A stretch of DNA of 64,000 bases from Leptodactylus fallax (taxonomy: Eukaryota; Chordata; Amphibia; Anura; Leptodactylidae), in assembly GCA_947044405.1 (NCBI GenBank), contig CAMRHE010000332.1, positions 1,289,501 to 1,353,500 on the forward strand, in the 5' to 3' direction. Made by a program: the position numbers and the translations under genes. Each line of letters opens with the position of its first letter. Position 1 is the stretch's first letter. Positions 10,899 to 22,843 of this stretch are shown piece by piece. The notes below the pieces were generated by a model, which was given only the letters and a program-made list of their open reading frames with translations, made no database searches and had not been told where the DNA came from.

Positions 10899-11875
10899 TA
10901 CCTGCAGCAACTCCATTCTAGTCAGGTGTGTAGTGAGACAGCTAGAATGGAGTTGCTGTAAGGAGAACCTACCTATAGTAACTACAGAATACACCCAGAC
11001 CATGAACCTTCCTATAGTAACTACAGAGTACACCCAGACCATGAACCTACCTATAGTAACTACAGAGTACACCGATACCATGAACCTACCTATAGTAACA
11101 CAACGAGTACACCCAGACCATGAACCTACCTATAGTAACTACAGAGTACACCCAGACCATGTACCTACCTATAGTAACTACAGAGTACACCGAGACCATG
11201 AACCTACCTATAGTAACTACAGAGTACACCCAGACCATGAACCTACCTATAGTAACTACAGAATACACCCAGACCATGAACCTACCTATAATAACTACAG
11301 AATACACTGAGACCATGAACCTACCTATAGTAACTACAAAATACACTGAGACCATGAACCTACCTATAGTAACTACAGAATACACCCAGACCATGAACCT
11401 ACCTATAGTAACTACAGAGTACACCCAGACCATGAACCTTCCTATAGTAACTACAGAATACACCCAGACCATGAACCTACCTATAATAACTACAGAATAC
11501 ACTGAGACCATGAACCTACCTATAGTAAGTACAGAATACACCCAGACCATGAACCTACCTATAGTAACTATAGAATACACCCAGACCATGAACCTACCTA
11601 TAGTAACTACAGAATACACCCCAGCCCCAAGAACACAGAGACACCCAGACCATGAACCTACCTATGGTAACTACAGAATACACCCAGACCATGAACCTAC
11701 CTATAGTAACTACAGAATACACCCAGACCATGTACCTACCTATAGTAACTACAGAGTACACCCAGACCATGTACCTACCTATAGTAACTACAGAGTACAC
11801 CCAGACCATGTACCTACCTATAGTAACTACAGAATACACCCAGACCATGAACCTACCTGCTGCAACTCCATTCTA
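10899..11875. repeat. 39-bp satellite array with inverted ends, copy A
   Basis: About two dozen 39-bp units (ATGAACCTACCTATAGTAAC then TACAGAATACACCCAGACC). Thirteen codons per unit keep both strands open: TMNLPIVTTEYTQ on plus, MVWVYSVVTIGRF on minus. The array is entered by CTAGAATGGAGTTGCTG at 10941 and closed by TGCAACTCCATTCTAG at about 11875, its inverted counterpart. That suggests expansion inside a small inverted-repeat element. Another CAGCAACTCCATTCTAG end lies at 10904-10920. Confidence 0.85.
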
Positions 11876-11899
11876 GGCACCTCAGTAATGAATAGTCTA

Positions 11900-12455
11900 C
11901 AGGGTGGGCCATAAGTATGGATACATCCAGATAAAATGGAAGTGGTTGCTGATATCACCTTACCGTTTGTGGCATAGTACATGGGAGGGGGGAAATATTT
12001 GAGGCCGGGTGACGCCCATGGCGGCCATCTCCAAAGCTGCCATTTTGGATTCAATTTTACTTTTTTCAATGGGAAAGGGGTCATGTGACTCGTCAAACAC
12101 ATGGAGAATTCCACAAGAAAAACAATGGTGTGCTCATTTTTAACGTAGTTTTATTTATTATTGAGTTATTGACACGTTTCTTATTGTTACAGCCATTGAC
12201 ATGTTGCAGAGGTTAACCGACGAGGAGCGGACAGACATTGTGTTGATGTCTGGTGAACGCAGTACCTGGGTCATTGCAGCAGACTTCAATGCAAGAAACC
12301 CTACGAGACCACCCATCTCCCATGCCCCAGTTAGCAAACTGCTCGCCAAATTTCGTGCAACTGGTTCGGTGTTGCATAAGCCCAAATCTGGACGTATGAA
12401 AACTGTCACCAATGATGAAACATCAGTGACTGTCCTGGCAGCATTTACCCATTAG
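11900..12455 (+). mobile_element. Tc1/mariner-superfamily 5' fragment with N-terminal HTH
   Basis: It begins just after a TA with CAGGGTGGGCCATAAGTATG. The frame at 12201-12455 encodes an 84-residue helix-turn-helix N-terminus (LTDEERTDIVLMSGER, AKFRATGSVLHKPKSG), resembling the DUF4817-type domain of some mariner-like transposases. The catalytic part is absent, and DIRS sequence follows at the breakpoint. Confidence 0.65.
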
Positions 12456-12469
12456 AGGAGGAATTTCAC

Positions 12470-13690
12470 ATGCTCAATGTTACGCATTTGTCTGATGAAG
12501 ACACTTTGGAAAATCCCAGCAGGTCTCTTTTTCCCTTGGAAAAGATGCATAGGCTGTTGAAGTCCATCTGGTCAAGGGACCGTGATGTTAAACTGGGGGA
12601 AGCCTCTAGTTCCACCAATAGGGGGCCTAGAGCCTTCCAAGTGACACTGGATAAAGCTATGACAGGGGAGTGGAGACATCCCAAAAAAATAAAAAAAACT
12701 ATTTTATCTAGGAGGTTTAGGACCCTATTTCCCATCGCTGAGTCTCGGCAAGATCGTTGAGGTCCCCCGCCTAAGGTGGATATGGCGGTAGCTAAATTGT
12801 CCCGCCATTCGGCGAAAGATGGCTCCAATCTCCAAGTCTCTATGCATAGACGCATGGAGTGCACTCTTAGGAGGGCTTATTCCTCGGCCTCTGCTCAGGC
12901 TTCTGTGCACATCGCCTCCAATGAGGTAGTGAATACGCTGCGCTCCAACCTTGCCCAACTGGAGAGGAACATTGACTCCGGCGTCTCCAGACAATCTATT
13001 ATCCTTTATGGGTGCGGTTTCCTTGGCGGCAGATCTAGCAGAAGCTTCCGTATACCAAGTCAAGATGGCCACCATATCTATGGCCCTCTCTACAGCTGCT
13101 AGAAGGCCATTATAGTTGAAGCCTTGGAGAGCGGACAATGCGTCCAAGTAAAACTTATGCTCCCTACCCTTTGAGCTGGGTAAACATTTTAGCAGAGGCT
13201 TGAAAGGCATGGAAGGTCTTGCGATAAAAAGGATAAATGCCTTCCACAGTCTTTTAGAGGAAAAGCAGGACCTTCTGGCCAGGGCAGAAGTTATCAGCAG
13301 CTGCCTCAATCTACGCTCCAATATCAGAGCCATGCTAGATATCAGTCCAGAGGGGCTGGATGTAAGTTCCCCAAGGAAGGAGACAGAAAGAAGCCTGGCT
13401 TTTGACGCCAGCTTCTTGCCTCCTGTAGCAGCAAATACTCCTGTTGGGAATGTCTCTCCCAATTTTCTCTCCTTCTGGCAGGAGAAGATCCAAGACCTTT
13501 GGTCTCACAGGTTATACAGCGGAGTTATGTGGCCGATTTTCTTCACCTGCCACAAGACAGATTCATTGCAACCCGATTTTTTGAAGCAGGTTGCCCAGGA
13601 TATAACTAGGCAAGGGCGCCTTGAAAAAAGTTCCCCCTCAGAAGAAGGTTTGGGGTCTACTCTCCAGACTTCCTGCTACCAATATAATCT
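12470..13690 (+). pseudogene. DIRS gag-like ORF1 remnant
   Basis: The frames at 12470-12760, 12776-13102 and 13200-13694 together cover the DIRS first ORF. Recognisable pieces are LSRHSAKDGSNLQVSMHRRM and a later block around SLLEEKQDLLARAEV. At least two frameshifts separate the pieces. The family assignment rests on the VAKLSRH and MHRRME patterns and on the downstream DIRS domains. Confidence 0.65.
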
Positions 13691-14389
13691 ATGATTATTG
13701 TTAGAGATGCGCAAATCGAAGCTGACGAAGTAGAAATCTTTGATTTGCCTCGATTCTGGATTTCCTCACGCTTCGATGTAGCGAATTGCATTTTTTGATA
13801 AAATGGTTGCTGCACATGTTAGGACAAAGGGCAAGGTACTCTGGGAACGCGAGATCACCCACAATGCCATGCATGCAGCTAATCAACAACCAGCCGGCTC
13901 TGTGATGTCACAGCCCTATAAATACCCTCGGCCATTTTAGAATCAATCATTTCACATCGTACTTAGTGAAGGGAGAGTTGTCAGCAGGCGCTAGGGAAAG
14001 TGGTAGAAAACAATTCAAAGCTGCTAGAAGTTCAGGGATAGAGCCTTAGAAGTGTAGGGAAAGGATAGTTAGGAATTTACAGAAGAGTATTAAAGTAGAA
14101 CAGGGTTCATTTGGGATGGTTGCAGCATCGGTAATAGCAACAATCATACTACACATTGCAGCACTCACTGCCATTATACTGCTGCTCATTGCAGGTTTGC
14201 AATAGATCATACCTGTGTGTTCAAGGTAGAATATTACAAGCCTTTTGCAGTGCAGTAGTGCAAAAAAAACTGAATTCTTATCCAGTAATCTCTGCAGTTA
14301 TCTGTTATAATGCCTTTTTAAAGGCATTTATTAGTGGTGAAACAAATAAGGGGCTTATTTGCCATTCTCTTCAAAGTATAAAATTAAAT

Positions 14390-14720
14390 TAAACGATTTC
14401 TTGATTAACCAAGCGGACAGAGGTACTCCTCTGTGTAACTCCAATGTTAGCCAGTGGCAGTTCATGCGTGACACCTGCCGTTTGCTCGTTCCCTTTGAGG
14501 CCACTTTATTAGTGAGTCGCCAGGACTACAGGATGAACAACGTCATTCCACTGATTCATATCCTGAAAAAGATGCTTGTAAATCTGGCTGGTCAGGGGAC
14601 AGGAGACTTGGCGCTTATATCTCACGGCCACATGAGCCTTGTCGGGGCTGAAGTGGAGGAGGAGGTGGACATTGGAGCACAAGCAATGTGTAGCGAAATG
14701 GGTGGTTTTTCCACATGAGT
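14390..14720 (+). pseudogene. hAT transposase remnant (ZBED-like)
   Basis: About 105 residues are open, with the hAT pattern W-x-F-M-R-D-x-C-x-L-L-x-P-F-E followed by LVSRQDYRMNNVIPLIHILK. In ZBED-type hAT transposases this lies in the region before the C-terminal dimerisation domain. No catalytic triad can be assembled, so it is inactive. Confidence 0.6.
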
Positions 14721-15059
14721 GACCGGAGAGGAGAAGCAGGAGCAGCCGGAAGAGGAAGATGAGGCAGTAGTGTGGCATCAAAGTGGGTGTTTAGTGCAGC
14801 GGGGGCCATAGTTACCCCAAGGAGAACTCGCCTGTCCACCCAAAATGTGGAGAGACTGACCTTTGTCGAGATGAATCAGGCATGGATCAGCCAGGATTTC
14901 CAACCATCAATGCCTGATGCATCAGATTAAATCATCCATGCTGCCTCACCCAAACCTTGACAAAAGACTGGTTTCTTCTGGCTACCTGCTTCAGCTACTA
15001 TTCTGATGCTGCCACACATCTGATGCCAAGTGCTCCTTCTTACAGCCACCATCGTCAGC

Positions 15060-15960
15060 TGATACTGTTTGTGCCACCCACCTCCCCACTTTGTCACCGG
15101 GTCACTCTATGGCCTCTTCATGCTGCTGCCAACTCCACATTATGTCGCCTTGCCACTCTGTGGTCTCCTCATGCTGCTGCCACCGGGTTACTCTTTGTCC
15201 TCCTCATGCTGCTGCCACTGGGTAACTGTATGTTCTCCTCATGCTGCTACCATCGGGTAACTGTATGACTTCCTCATGCTGCTGCCACCGGGACACTGTA
15301 TGGCCTCCTCATGCTGCTGCCAACTCCACATTATATTGCCTAGCCACTCTGTGGCCTATTTATGCTGCTGCCACTGGGTCACTGTATGGCTTCCTCATGC
15401 TGCTGCAACTGGGTCACTGTATGGCCTCCTCATGCTTTTGCTACTGGGTCACTATATGGCCTCCTCATGCTGCTGCCACTGGGTCACTGTATGTCCTCCT
15501 CATGCTGCTGCCACTGGGTCACCGTATGGCCTCCTCATGCTGCTGCCAACTCCACATTATGTTGTCTTGCCACTCTGTGGCCTACTCATACTGCTGCCAC
15601 TGGGTCACTGTATTGCCTCCTCATTCTGCTGCCACTGGATCACTGTATGGCCTCCTCATGCTGCTGCCACAGGGTCACTGTATGGCCTCCTCATGCTGCT
15701 GCCATCACTGTATGGCCTCCTAATGCTTTTGTTACTGGGTCACTGTATGGCCTCATCATGCTGCTGCCAACTCCACATTATGTCATCTTGCCACTCTGTG
15801 ACCTACTGATGCTGCTGCTACCTCCACATTATGTTGCCATGCCACTCTGTGGCCTACTGATGCTGCTGCCACCTCCACATTATGTTGCCTTGCCACTCTC
15901 TGGCCTCCTCATGCTGCTGCCAACTCCACATTATGTCGCCTTGCCACTCTGTAGACATCT
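15060..15960. repeat. 35-bp minisatellite within the hAT-like element
   Basis: Units of about 35 bases built on GTCACTGTATGGCCTCCTCA and TGCTGCTGCCACTGG, with a variant that inserts AACTCCACATTATG. About twenty units are visible. Open frames (CMASSCCCHWVTV) are periodic by-products. Confidence 0.85.
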
Positions 15961-16440
15961 ATGTGGAATTAGCAGACGACGTTGTAAAAGGAGTGTGCTC
16001 TTTCATGCTACAGTAGGATCTTGGGCCTCTGCACGGTTCTTTAAACCTGGCACTAACATGGACCTGTAAGGCTTAGTTCACACTTGAGTTAGTTGGTCAG
16101 TTTTGGCCCCGTAACTGGCCAAATAAATGAAATGTGCAGTGGTTCTAAGAGCGACGCCTGTCATGTATGTCTCATACTGACTAACAGTATTGTTTCACTA
16201 CCACAGCAGGCTCCCTATGCATGTTACTGCAAGGCACAGTGTTCTACACCACTATACAGGCTCTCTGAAGCCAGGAAATAGCTGTTTTTTAATGCTATTT
16301 GCCGCGAATTAATTTGGATCGAAGCAAATCTTTTTGGAAACTTCGGATAATCGGTCGAATCGAATTTTTGATAAATTCGCTCATTTCTAATTATAATCCT
16401 AATATATCTAAGTCTCTTCATAGGGAAAGAGCGTTTCCGA

Positions 16441-17000
16441 ATGGAGACTGAGAAGTCGGTCACATCCTTTCTGCAAAGCTATGTTCTTGTCACTCTCGAC
16501 TTAAAGGATGTATACTTACATGTTCCAGTTATCCTCCTCACAGAAGGTATCAGAATTGCTGTATCAATTGCCAGCCACAGGAGGCATTTCCAGTTTGCGG
16601 CTCTGCCCTTCGGCATTTCCTCGGCTCCCCACACCTTTACCTAGGTGGTGGCTCCAGTAACAGCCACGCTCAGACTTCAAGGTCTGTTCATAGTGCCATA
16701 TTTGGACGACTGGCTAATAAAAGCCTAGTCAGAAACCATCCTGCTCCAGCACCTGCAGACAACTGTGTCTTTTCTCCAGCATCTCAGCTGGCTAATAGAC
16801 TGGGAGAAGTTAGAGGTGATTCCTTCCACAATCAGAGCGGTTCAGTATCTTTTCAAGACATGTTTGGTGTTCATCAGAACAACTATGAGAGTCCTAGGCT
16901 TCATGTCAGCCTCAGCCGATGCAGCCCCTTGGACTTTATGGCATATGCTTCCCCTCCAGTTGGAAGTACTAGGGGTCTGAAATCATGGCCCTCTGAGTCT
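16441..17000 (+). pseudogene. DIRS reverse transcriptase remnant
   Basis: Plus-strand frames show VLVTLDLKDVYLHVPV, FQFAALPFGISSAPHTFT, then a stop and the catalytic block IVPYLDDWLI at about 16690-16720. DLKD-Y-HVP, LPFG-SSAP and YLDD are the usual DIRS RT motifs. Stops and shifts make it non-coding. Confidence 0.8.
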
Positions 17001-17426
17001 TGACAAGAGGATCAGACTATCTCCCAGAACCCGTCTTTCTCTCAACTGGTGGATACACCTGAAAGTCGGATGTCCACAGTCCAACCTCGTTGGACCCTAT
17101 TGCCGATGCATCCTTTTCAGGATGAGGAGTCCATCTGTACAAGAAGACCATACAAAGAGTCTAGAGCAGGCTAGAAAGGATGACATCATCCATCTGGAGG
17201 GAACTCAGAGCAGTTTACCTGGCACTCCTCCATTTCTCTCCTCTTCTCAGAAGAGCTGTCACGATCCAGTCTGACAACATGGCGACCGTAATAAACAGGG
17301 AAGCACCAGATCGTTATCCCTCCTTAGGAAGGCAGGTCTGATTTTCACCTGGGCAGAGAAAAATCTGACCCATCTCTCCACAGTTCACATCAAGGGCTCC
17401 TTGAACATACAGTAGTAGCGGATCAG

Positions 17427-18047
17427 TTGAGTCAGGGTCTTACCGTATCAGGAGAATGGGCTCCTCTTCCACCAGATCACCCTGAAGTGGGGACTTCCAG
17501 AAGTAGACCTTATGGCGACCAGACTCGACACCAAGGTAGAGACGTTCTGCTCACTGTATCAGGAGGACTATCCCTTGGCAGTGGATGCCCTGTCCATCCC
17601 TTGGAGGCTCAGGCTGGCGTACATCTTCCCTCCACTTTCCATGATACCAAGGGTATTGATGAAAGTGAGACAGGACCAAGCCTCTGTGATAGCCATTCTG
17701 CTATTCTGGTCAAAAAGACCTTGGTGTTTCCAACTCATGCTCCTGAGTCGAGGGATCTATTGGAGGCTTCCCCCAATCCAGAACCTGGTTTCCCAAGGAA
17801 CTCAGAAGTGCCAGGATTTGAGGAGATTCAACCTGACAGCCTGGAGGTTGGTCAGTCCCTATGGAAATCTAGAGGACTATCAGAAGCTGTCCTGAAGACC
17901 CTTTCCTGCGCAAGAACAGAATCCACCAATAAAAGCTACCTAAGGATAGGTAATGTCTTCAAGGAGTGGTGCTCCAGACAGGAAGTGAATAGTTTGAATC
18001 CTTCTACGAGAGTGATTCTAAATTTTTCTTTAGGACGGCTTGGATAA
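17427..18047 (+). pseudogene. DIRS RNase H-to-recombinase region remnant
   Basis: Two overlapping frames (17427-18047 and 17512-17895) carry complementary parts: QLSQG and GEWAPLPP in one, VDALSIPWRLRLAYIFPP and VIAILLFW in the other. These are characteristic DIRS sequences between RNase H and the recombinase. The recombinase N-terminal part ESTNKSYLRIGNVFKEWCSR begins near 17920. Confidence 0.7.
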
Positions 18048-18990
18048 GGGCCTTTCCTCTGCCACACTTAAGGTACAGGTTTCAGCCGTATCCACCTGTT
18101 TAAGCAGACGATTGTCTCAGACCCCCTTAATTTCTAGATTTCATAAGGGTACCATAACAATAGTTCGAATCCTTCTATGGGACTGATTCTAAATTTTCTT
18201 CAGGACGGCTTGGATAAGGGCCTTTTCCCTGCCACACTTAAGGTACATGTTTCAGCCCTGTCCATCTGCTTAAGCAGATGATTTGTCTCAGAACCCCTTA
18301 ATTCCCAGATTTCTTAAGGGTGCTATGACACCTAGGCCAGTGGTGACAGCTCCCGTTCCACACTGGGATCTATCCACAGTTCTTTCTGGACTCTGCGGCC
18401 CGCCATTTGAACCATTGGAGGAGGTGGATCTTAAGTTTCTGGCTTTCAAAACCACCTTTTTGCTAGCTATCACCTCAGCAAAAAGAGTAACAGAGTAGCG
18501 GGCTTTTCTTCTGAAGAGCCATATATTTTAGTCCTGGGTTTAACCTTAAGGTGCCCTCTCGGGCTAATATCAACCAGGTGGTCTCCTTACCAGTTTTCTT
18601 TCTCAGCTCCATCTTCCAAGGAGGAGGGAAAACTCCATACACTGGATGTAGTAAGGTGTCTCCTTCAGAAGATCGGAGAACCTCTTAATTAATATATATA
18701 TGGTAGAGACAAAGGTCTCAAGGCTTCCAAACCCTCTTTGCCAAGATGGATTAAGGAAGCAATTAAAACTTCTTTTTGCTCGCGGGTTAACACCACCCAA
18801 GTTCATCACAGCCCATTCAATCAGGGCTGTGTTGGCCTCCTGGGCTGAGAGTCGGTCTTGCCTTTTGAGGAGATTTGTGCAGCCGCTTTTTGGTCATCCC
18901 AACTAACCTTTGTTAAACACTATTGGTTAGATGTCCGTAGTTCAGAGGCTACTGCCTTTGGACATTCATACTGTCTTAAGCACTGTAGTG
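17990..18990 (+). pseudogene. DIRS tyrosine recombinase remnant
   Basis: Pieces include FEPLEEVDLKFLAFKTTFLL with AITSAKRVTE (18283-18498), the box-II-like TAHSIRAVLASWAES (about 18810-18855) and FVKHYWLDV (about 18910). These match the catalytic R...H-x-x-R...Y layout of DIRS recombinases, with H and R in AHSIR and the tyrosine in HYWLDV. A tandem duplication of about 165 bp (about 17990-18155 and 18160-18325) disrupts the domain. Confidence 0.75.
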
Positions 18991-19063
18991 CGAGAGAACC
19001 CTCCCTAGGAGATCTGCATGGTAATTCCCCATATTGTGCTGCTGTAGGACGTAAGGGAATCGT

Positions 19064-19325
19064 TGATTATGATGTTAATCTGTTTTCCCTTAGTCCTAAC
19101 AGCAGCACAAACTTCCCCCCCCTTGGGTAATATTGTTTTTTCTGTATAATTGACAGAAAGGGGGAGGTCTCTTTTGCCCTCTTATTAGGGTGTTGTCCTG
19201 CAATTAATTATGCTAATTAAAAATTCTGCCTGTCCCACCAGCACAAAGGCACATATACCTCAGCACAAATACCTCATATTTTGCTGCTGTTAGGACTAAG
19301 GGAAAACAGATTAACATCATAATCA
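19064..19325. repeat. Inverted repeat at the DIRS 3' end
   Basis: The arms 19064-19107 and 19282-19325 (44 bases, beginning TGATTATGATGTTAATC) are inverted copies separated by about 175 bases. A partial direct copy lies at 19030-19058. This is the split inverted repeat expected at a DIRS terminus. Confidence 0.8.
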
Positions 19326-19848
19326 TAAAACCCATTCCGCGTAGTTTTAACAAAATGTTTACAATAATTGACCAGCTGGAAGGTGAACTTGTGCCCCAGT
19401 CTCATATCTCTGGTAGATTTCCTCAAATATTTCTCAATAATTCCCTTCATTCACTGCCATCCATCTTTCCTTCGAACCTGACGAATTTTCCAATCTTTGC
19501 CAATGAAAAGCACATCCACAGCATGTCTGATGCCACCACCATGCATCACTGTGGAAATGCGTTGATAGAAATTCTCAGGTTTGCCGCACACAGCGTTTCC
19601 CATGATCCATCATCTGAAAATTCTTCCATATGTTTGGGGTGTCGGCCACATGCTGTTTGGTGAACTTCAGATGTGTTTTCCTCTATTTTTGTTTTAAATG
19701 TCTTTTTTCTAGCTATTTTTCTATAAAGAGCCCTCCTGTGGAGTGTACAGCTTAAACGTTCCTAGGGACAGATATGTCCATGTCTGCTGTGATCTTTAGA
19801 TCTCCTTCATTGTTATTGCTGGTATCTCTTTTTTTGAAGTGCTGGCCT
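19326..19848 (-). mobile_element. Tc1 transposase relict, duplicate of 21838-22350
   Basis: Antisense Tc1-like relict. It matches 21838-22350 nearly base for base, then continues into sequence equal to positions 1-60 of the window. It marks the edge of a relict third locus unit. Stops and shifts are frequent. Confidence 0.6.
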
Positions 19849-20855
19849 CCTATTATTATTATTATTTACTTATATAGCACTATTAATACCATGGTGCTTT
19901 ACATTTGAGGGTTTACATACGGTACACAAGATATACAAAGCAAATATACTAACAGTGACCAACTGGTACATTGGGATAGAGGGCCCTGCCTTCAAGGGCT
20001 TACAATCTATGAGGGAAGAGGGATAGAGACAGAAGGTGGGGGTAGAGGCTGTACAGGTGGTGGTGTGGTGACAGTAGTGTTATTGGGGGTTGTAGGCCTT
20101 CCTGAATAGGTGAGTCTTCAGGGCCTTCTTGAAGCTTGTGACTGTGGGGGTCAGTCTTATGTGTCTTGGTAATGAGTAATGAGTATGGGGGATGCACGGG
20201 AGAAGTCTTGGAGACGATTGTGTGAAGAGCGGATAAGAGCAGAGCGGAGTAGGAGGTCTTTGGAGGATTGGAGGTTACGTGTGGGCAGGTAGCGGGAGAT
20301 TAGGTCGGAGATATATGTAGGGGACAGGTTGTGGATGGCTTTGTATGTCAGTGTTAGTAATTTGAACTCTATTCGCTGGGCAATGGGTAGCCAGTGAAAG
20401 GATTGGCAGAGGGGAGCGGCCGATGAAGAACGGGGGGGGGGAGAGGTGTATTAGGCGAGCAGCACAGTTTAAGGTGGACTGGAGGGGGGCGAGGGTGTTT
20501 GCTGGGAGGCCATGGAGAAGGGTGTTACAGTAGTCTAGGCAGGAGATTATGAGGGCATGGACTAGCATCTTTGTAGTTTCAGGGATGAGGAAGGAGCGGA
20601 TTCGATGGATGTTGTTGAGTTGGAGGCAGCAGGAGGTGATGAGGGTTTGAATATATGGCATGAAGGATAGGTCAGAGTCTAAGGTTATCCTAAGGCAGCG
20701 GGCTTGTGGGACTGGGGTGATAGTGGTTCCATTAACTTTGATAGATGGGTCAGGTAGAGGGGCCGTGCTAGGAGGGGTGAAGATTATGAACTCTGTTTTC
20801 TCCATGTTGAGTTTGAGAAAGTGGGAGGAGAGAAAGAAGGCTATGGCTGCGAGAC
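19849..20855 (-). mobile_element. L2-type LINE, 5'-truncated, minus strand
   Basis: The 3' end is a TAT/ATA trinucleotide tail at 19849-19870. Antisense frames at 20275-20805 and below encode the RT C-terminus (MEKTEFIIFTPPST, LDSDLSFMPYIQTL, RIRSFLIPETTKMLVHAL, LDYCNTLLHGLP). The family is the same as 59131-60064. It has several frame breaks. Confidence 0.8.
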
Positions 20856-21690
20856 ACTCTTATCTTCTTTCACAGTGTGATAACTAGCAACAGGAACCAT
20901 TGTGAAGGTAGATAGGACATTAAGTTCTAAGTTCTTAAGCTTGGACAAGTTTATTCCTTTGATTCCGCTCTCATTTGAACTGCCTTGTGAGTTTTGCTGT
21001 GGGTCCTGGTTGGATTTCAGATTGTAGATCTTCTATTGCTAACACTAAGTTTCTGGGGCAATAACCTCGATCCAAATCCAGCTCAAGACCAACTGGCTTA
21101 GCGGGGGGCTCTGGTGAAAATGTTTTGGTCCCTTAGATTCTATCTCCCAGCACTGTGTGAGATTTAGGTAGCTTGTTCTACTGCTCTCTGGTATCTGCCA
21201 GTTTCTGTATTTTAGGAAAAGTGGTAATACCAATAAATTGTGCATAATTTTTACCTCACATCTGGAAGTTATAATATGGTCGTCCTACTTATGTATTATT
21301 TGTACAGGACAGAATGAATCAACCTTTTCTAGGGAAGATGGATGGAGCAGTATGGTCATGTGTGAGGAGTCTATGACTTTGGAGTCAGTATAAGTTTGTC
21401 AGTTTATTTTTTATTAATCACATTCGTTAATAGTTACAAGAGAATGTAGCAAATATTCCCAATAAAGTAATAGAATATGTGTATGATAAGAATGCCAGTT
21501 GCTTAAATCTGAACTAAAAGAAAAAAATATTAATAGAAAACAAGAACAACTTGATAAATCACTTCTCACATTATACAATATTTTATTTGGTCAAATTCTC
21601 CATGATATCTAATTATTGTAATATCAAAAGTCAGTGGCGCCCCTTTTTTCGGCATTCACAGATGCATGTTCCTTGGGGTATGTCAGAGCA
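20856..21690. other. Relict third unit of the finger-gene locus
   Basis: Positions 21290-21510 align with the 3' flank of copies A (590-790) and B (24490-24690). No finger exon survives. The rest shows nothing recognisable. Confidence 0.5.
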
Positions 21691-22250
21691 CATCTAGATA
21701 TTGGGTATTTTGCCCATTCTTAAAGGTAAAACTGTTCCATCTTGAGTTACATTGGTTGTGTTGGTGTCCAGAAGTCTTCATGATTTGGCACAGATTGGAT
21801 TGACATCCAGACTTTGATTCCAAGAAATGTTTTCCCTTAAACCCATCCCGTGTAGTTCTAACAATATGTTTACAATAATTGACCAGCTGGAAGGTGAAGT
21901 TGTGCCCCAGTCCCAAATCTCTGGTAGATTTCCTCAAATATTGCGCAATAATTCCTGTATTCACTGCCGTCCATCTTTCCTTCAAACCTGACGAATTTTC
22001 CAGTCCTTGCAAATGAAAAGCACATCCTCAGCATGTCTGATGCCACCACCATGCTCCACTGTGGAAGTGGGTTGATAGAAATTCTCAGGTTTGCCGCACA
22101 CAGCGTTTCCCATGATCCATCATCTGAAAATTCTTCCATATCTTTGGGGAGTCGGCCACATGCTGTTTGGTGAACTTCAAATGTGTTTCCCTCTATTTCT
22201 GGTTTAAATGGCTTTTTTCTAGCTACTTTTCCATAAAGAGCCCTCCTGTG
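21691..22250 (-). mobile_element. Tc1-like transposase relict
   Basis: Antisense frames carry decayed Tc1 blocks: GKFVRFEGKMDGSEYRNY followed by HNFTFQLVNYCKHIVRTTRD, where an active element would have a Q-Q-D-N-D-P-K-H-type segment. The catalytic aspartate motif is degenerate. It was present before the locus duplicated, since it recurs at 19326-19740. Confidence 0.7.
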
Positions 22251-22843
22251 GAGTGTACAGCTTATACGTTCCTAAGGACAGATATGTCCATGTCTGCTGT
22301 GGATATTTGGAGCTCCTTCAGTATTATTGTTAGAATCTTTTTTGGATTCCCGGCCTCCTAGCTTGTTCTGTGGGATTTTGTGTGTAGCCTTCTGTTGTCA
22401 GGTTTGTAGGTGTCCTATAGTCTTTCCATTATTGTTATAATGAATTTAATGGTGCTTTGTGCAATGTTCAGTTTGGGATATTTTCTAACCTGATTGGAGA
22501 GCTGCTTGGACTTCATGTTCCTTGCGGAGTAGTGTTGCAGAGCCTTCAAGAACAGGTAATGACATCATATGACACATCTGAGTGTTACTAAGGAGTCTGT
22601 CCCCTACATAATGTGTACAATACATGCTGCCTACTTCTATTATTACATATACAAGCAGACTCTATAACCTGCCTCTGCAGTCCCTGCGTATATTATATTG
22701 TAGTGAAAATAAGACCTAATCTAACTTGTACTTTTCTTCTCCTTCCTAACACTACTTGTAGTGAGTGATATATGTCTTATATAAGATAAGGAATTAAGCT
22801 CTTAAATCCCATATCCAGCTACCTCGAAACTTATTCAGCTATA

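Larger units (their letters stand above)
13702..16389 (+). mobile_element. hAT-like element inserted in the DIRS remnant
   Basis: The ends are TAGAGATGCGCAAATCG and, inverted, TAGAAATGAGCGAATTTA. The 8-bp flanks (ATTATTGT and ATTATAAT) agree at only five positions, so the target duplication is weak. The frame near 14400-14720 resembles a ZBED-type hAT transposase (WQFMRDTCRLLVPFEA, LVSRQD, VIPLIHILKK), and a further piece (NVERLTFVEMNQAWIS) is at 14830-14930. A 35-bp array occupies 15060-15960. Confidence 0.65.
12456..19325 (+). mobile_element. Decayed DIRS-type tyrosine-recombinase retrotransposon
   Basis: Collinear remnants of the DIRS order are visible: gag-like protein (12470-13690), reverse transcriptase (16441-17000), RNase H and following region (17080-17900), tyrosine recombinase (17900-18990), then a 3' inverted repeat (19064-19107 against 19282-19325, 44 bases). 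All frames are broken by stops and shifts. A hAT-like element (13702-16389) separates gag from RT. The left inverted terminal repeat is not found, so the 5' end is truncated. Confidence 0.85.

Noticed and set aside
10831..11914. Proteins with repeats of NLPIVTTEYTQ or VWVYSVVTIGRF
   Set aside because: A 39-bp satellite read in frame on both strands. No start context or conservation supports a gene.
14957..16069. Cysteine-rich frames with CMASSCCCHW repeats
   Set aside because: Periodic reading of the 35-bp array inside a hAT-like element.
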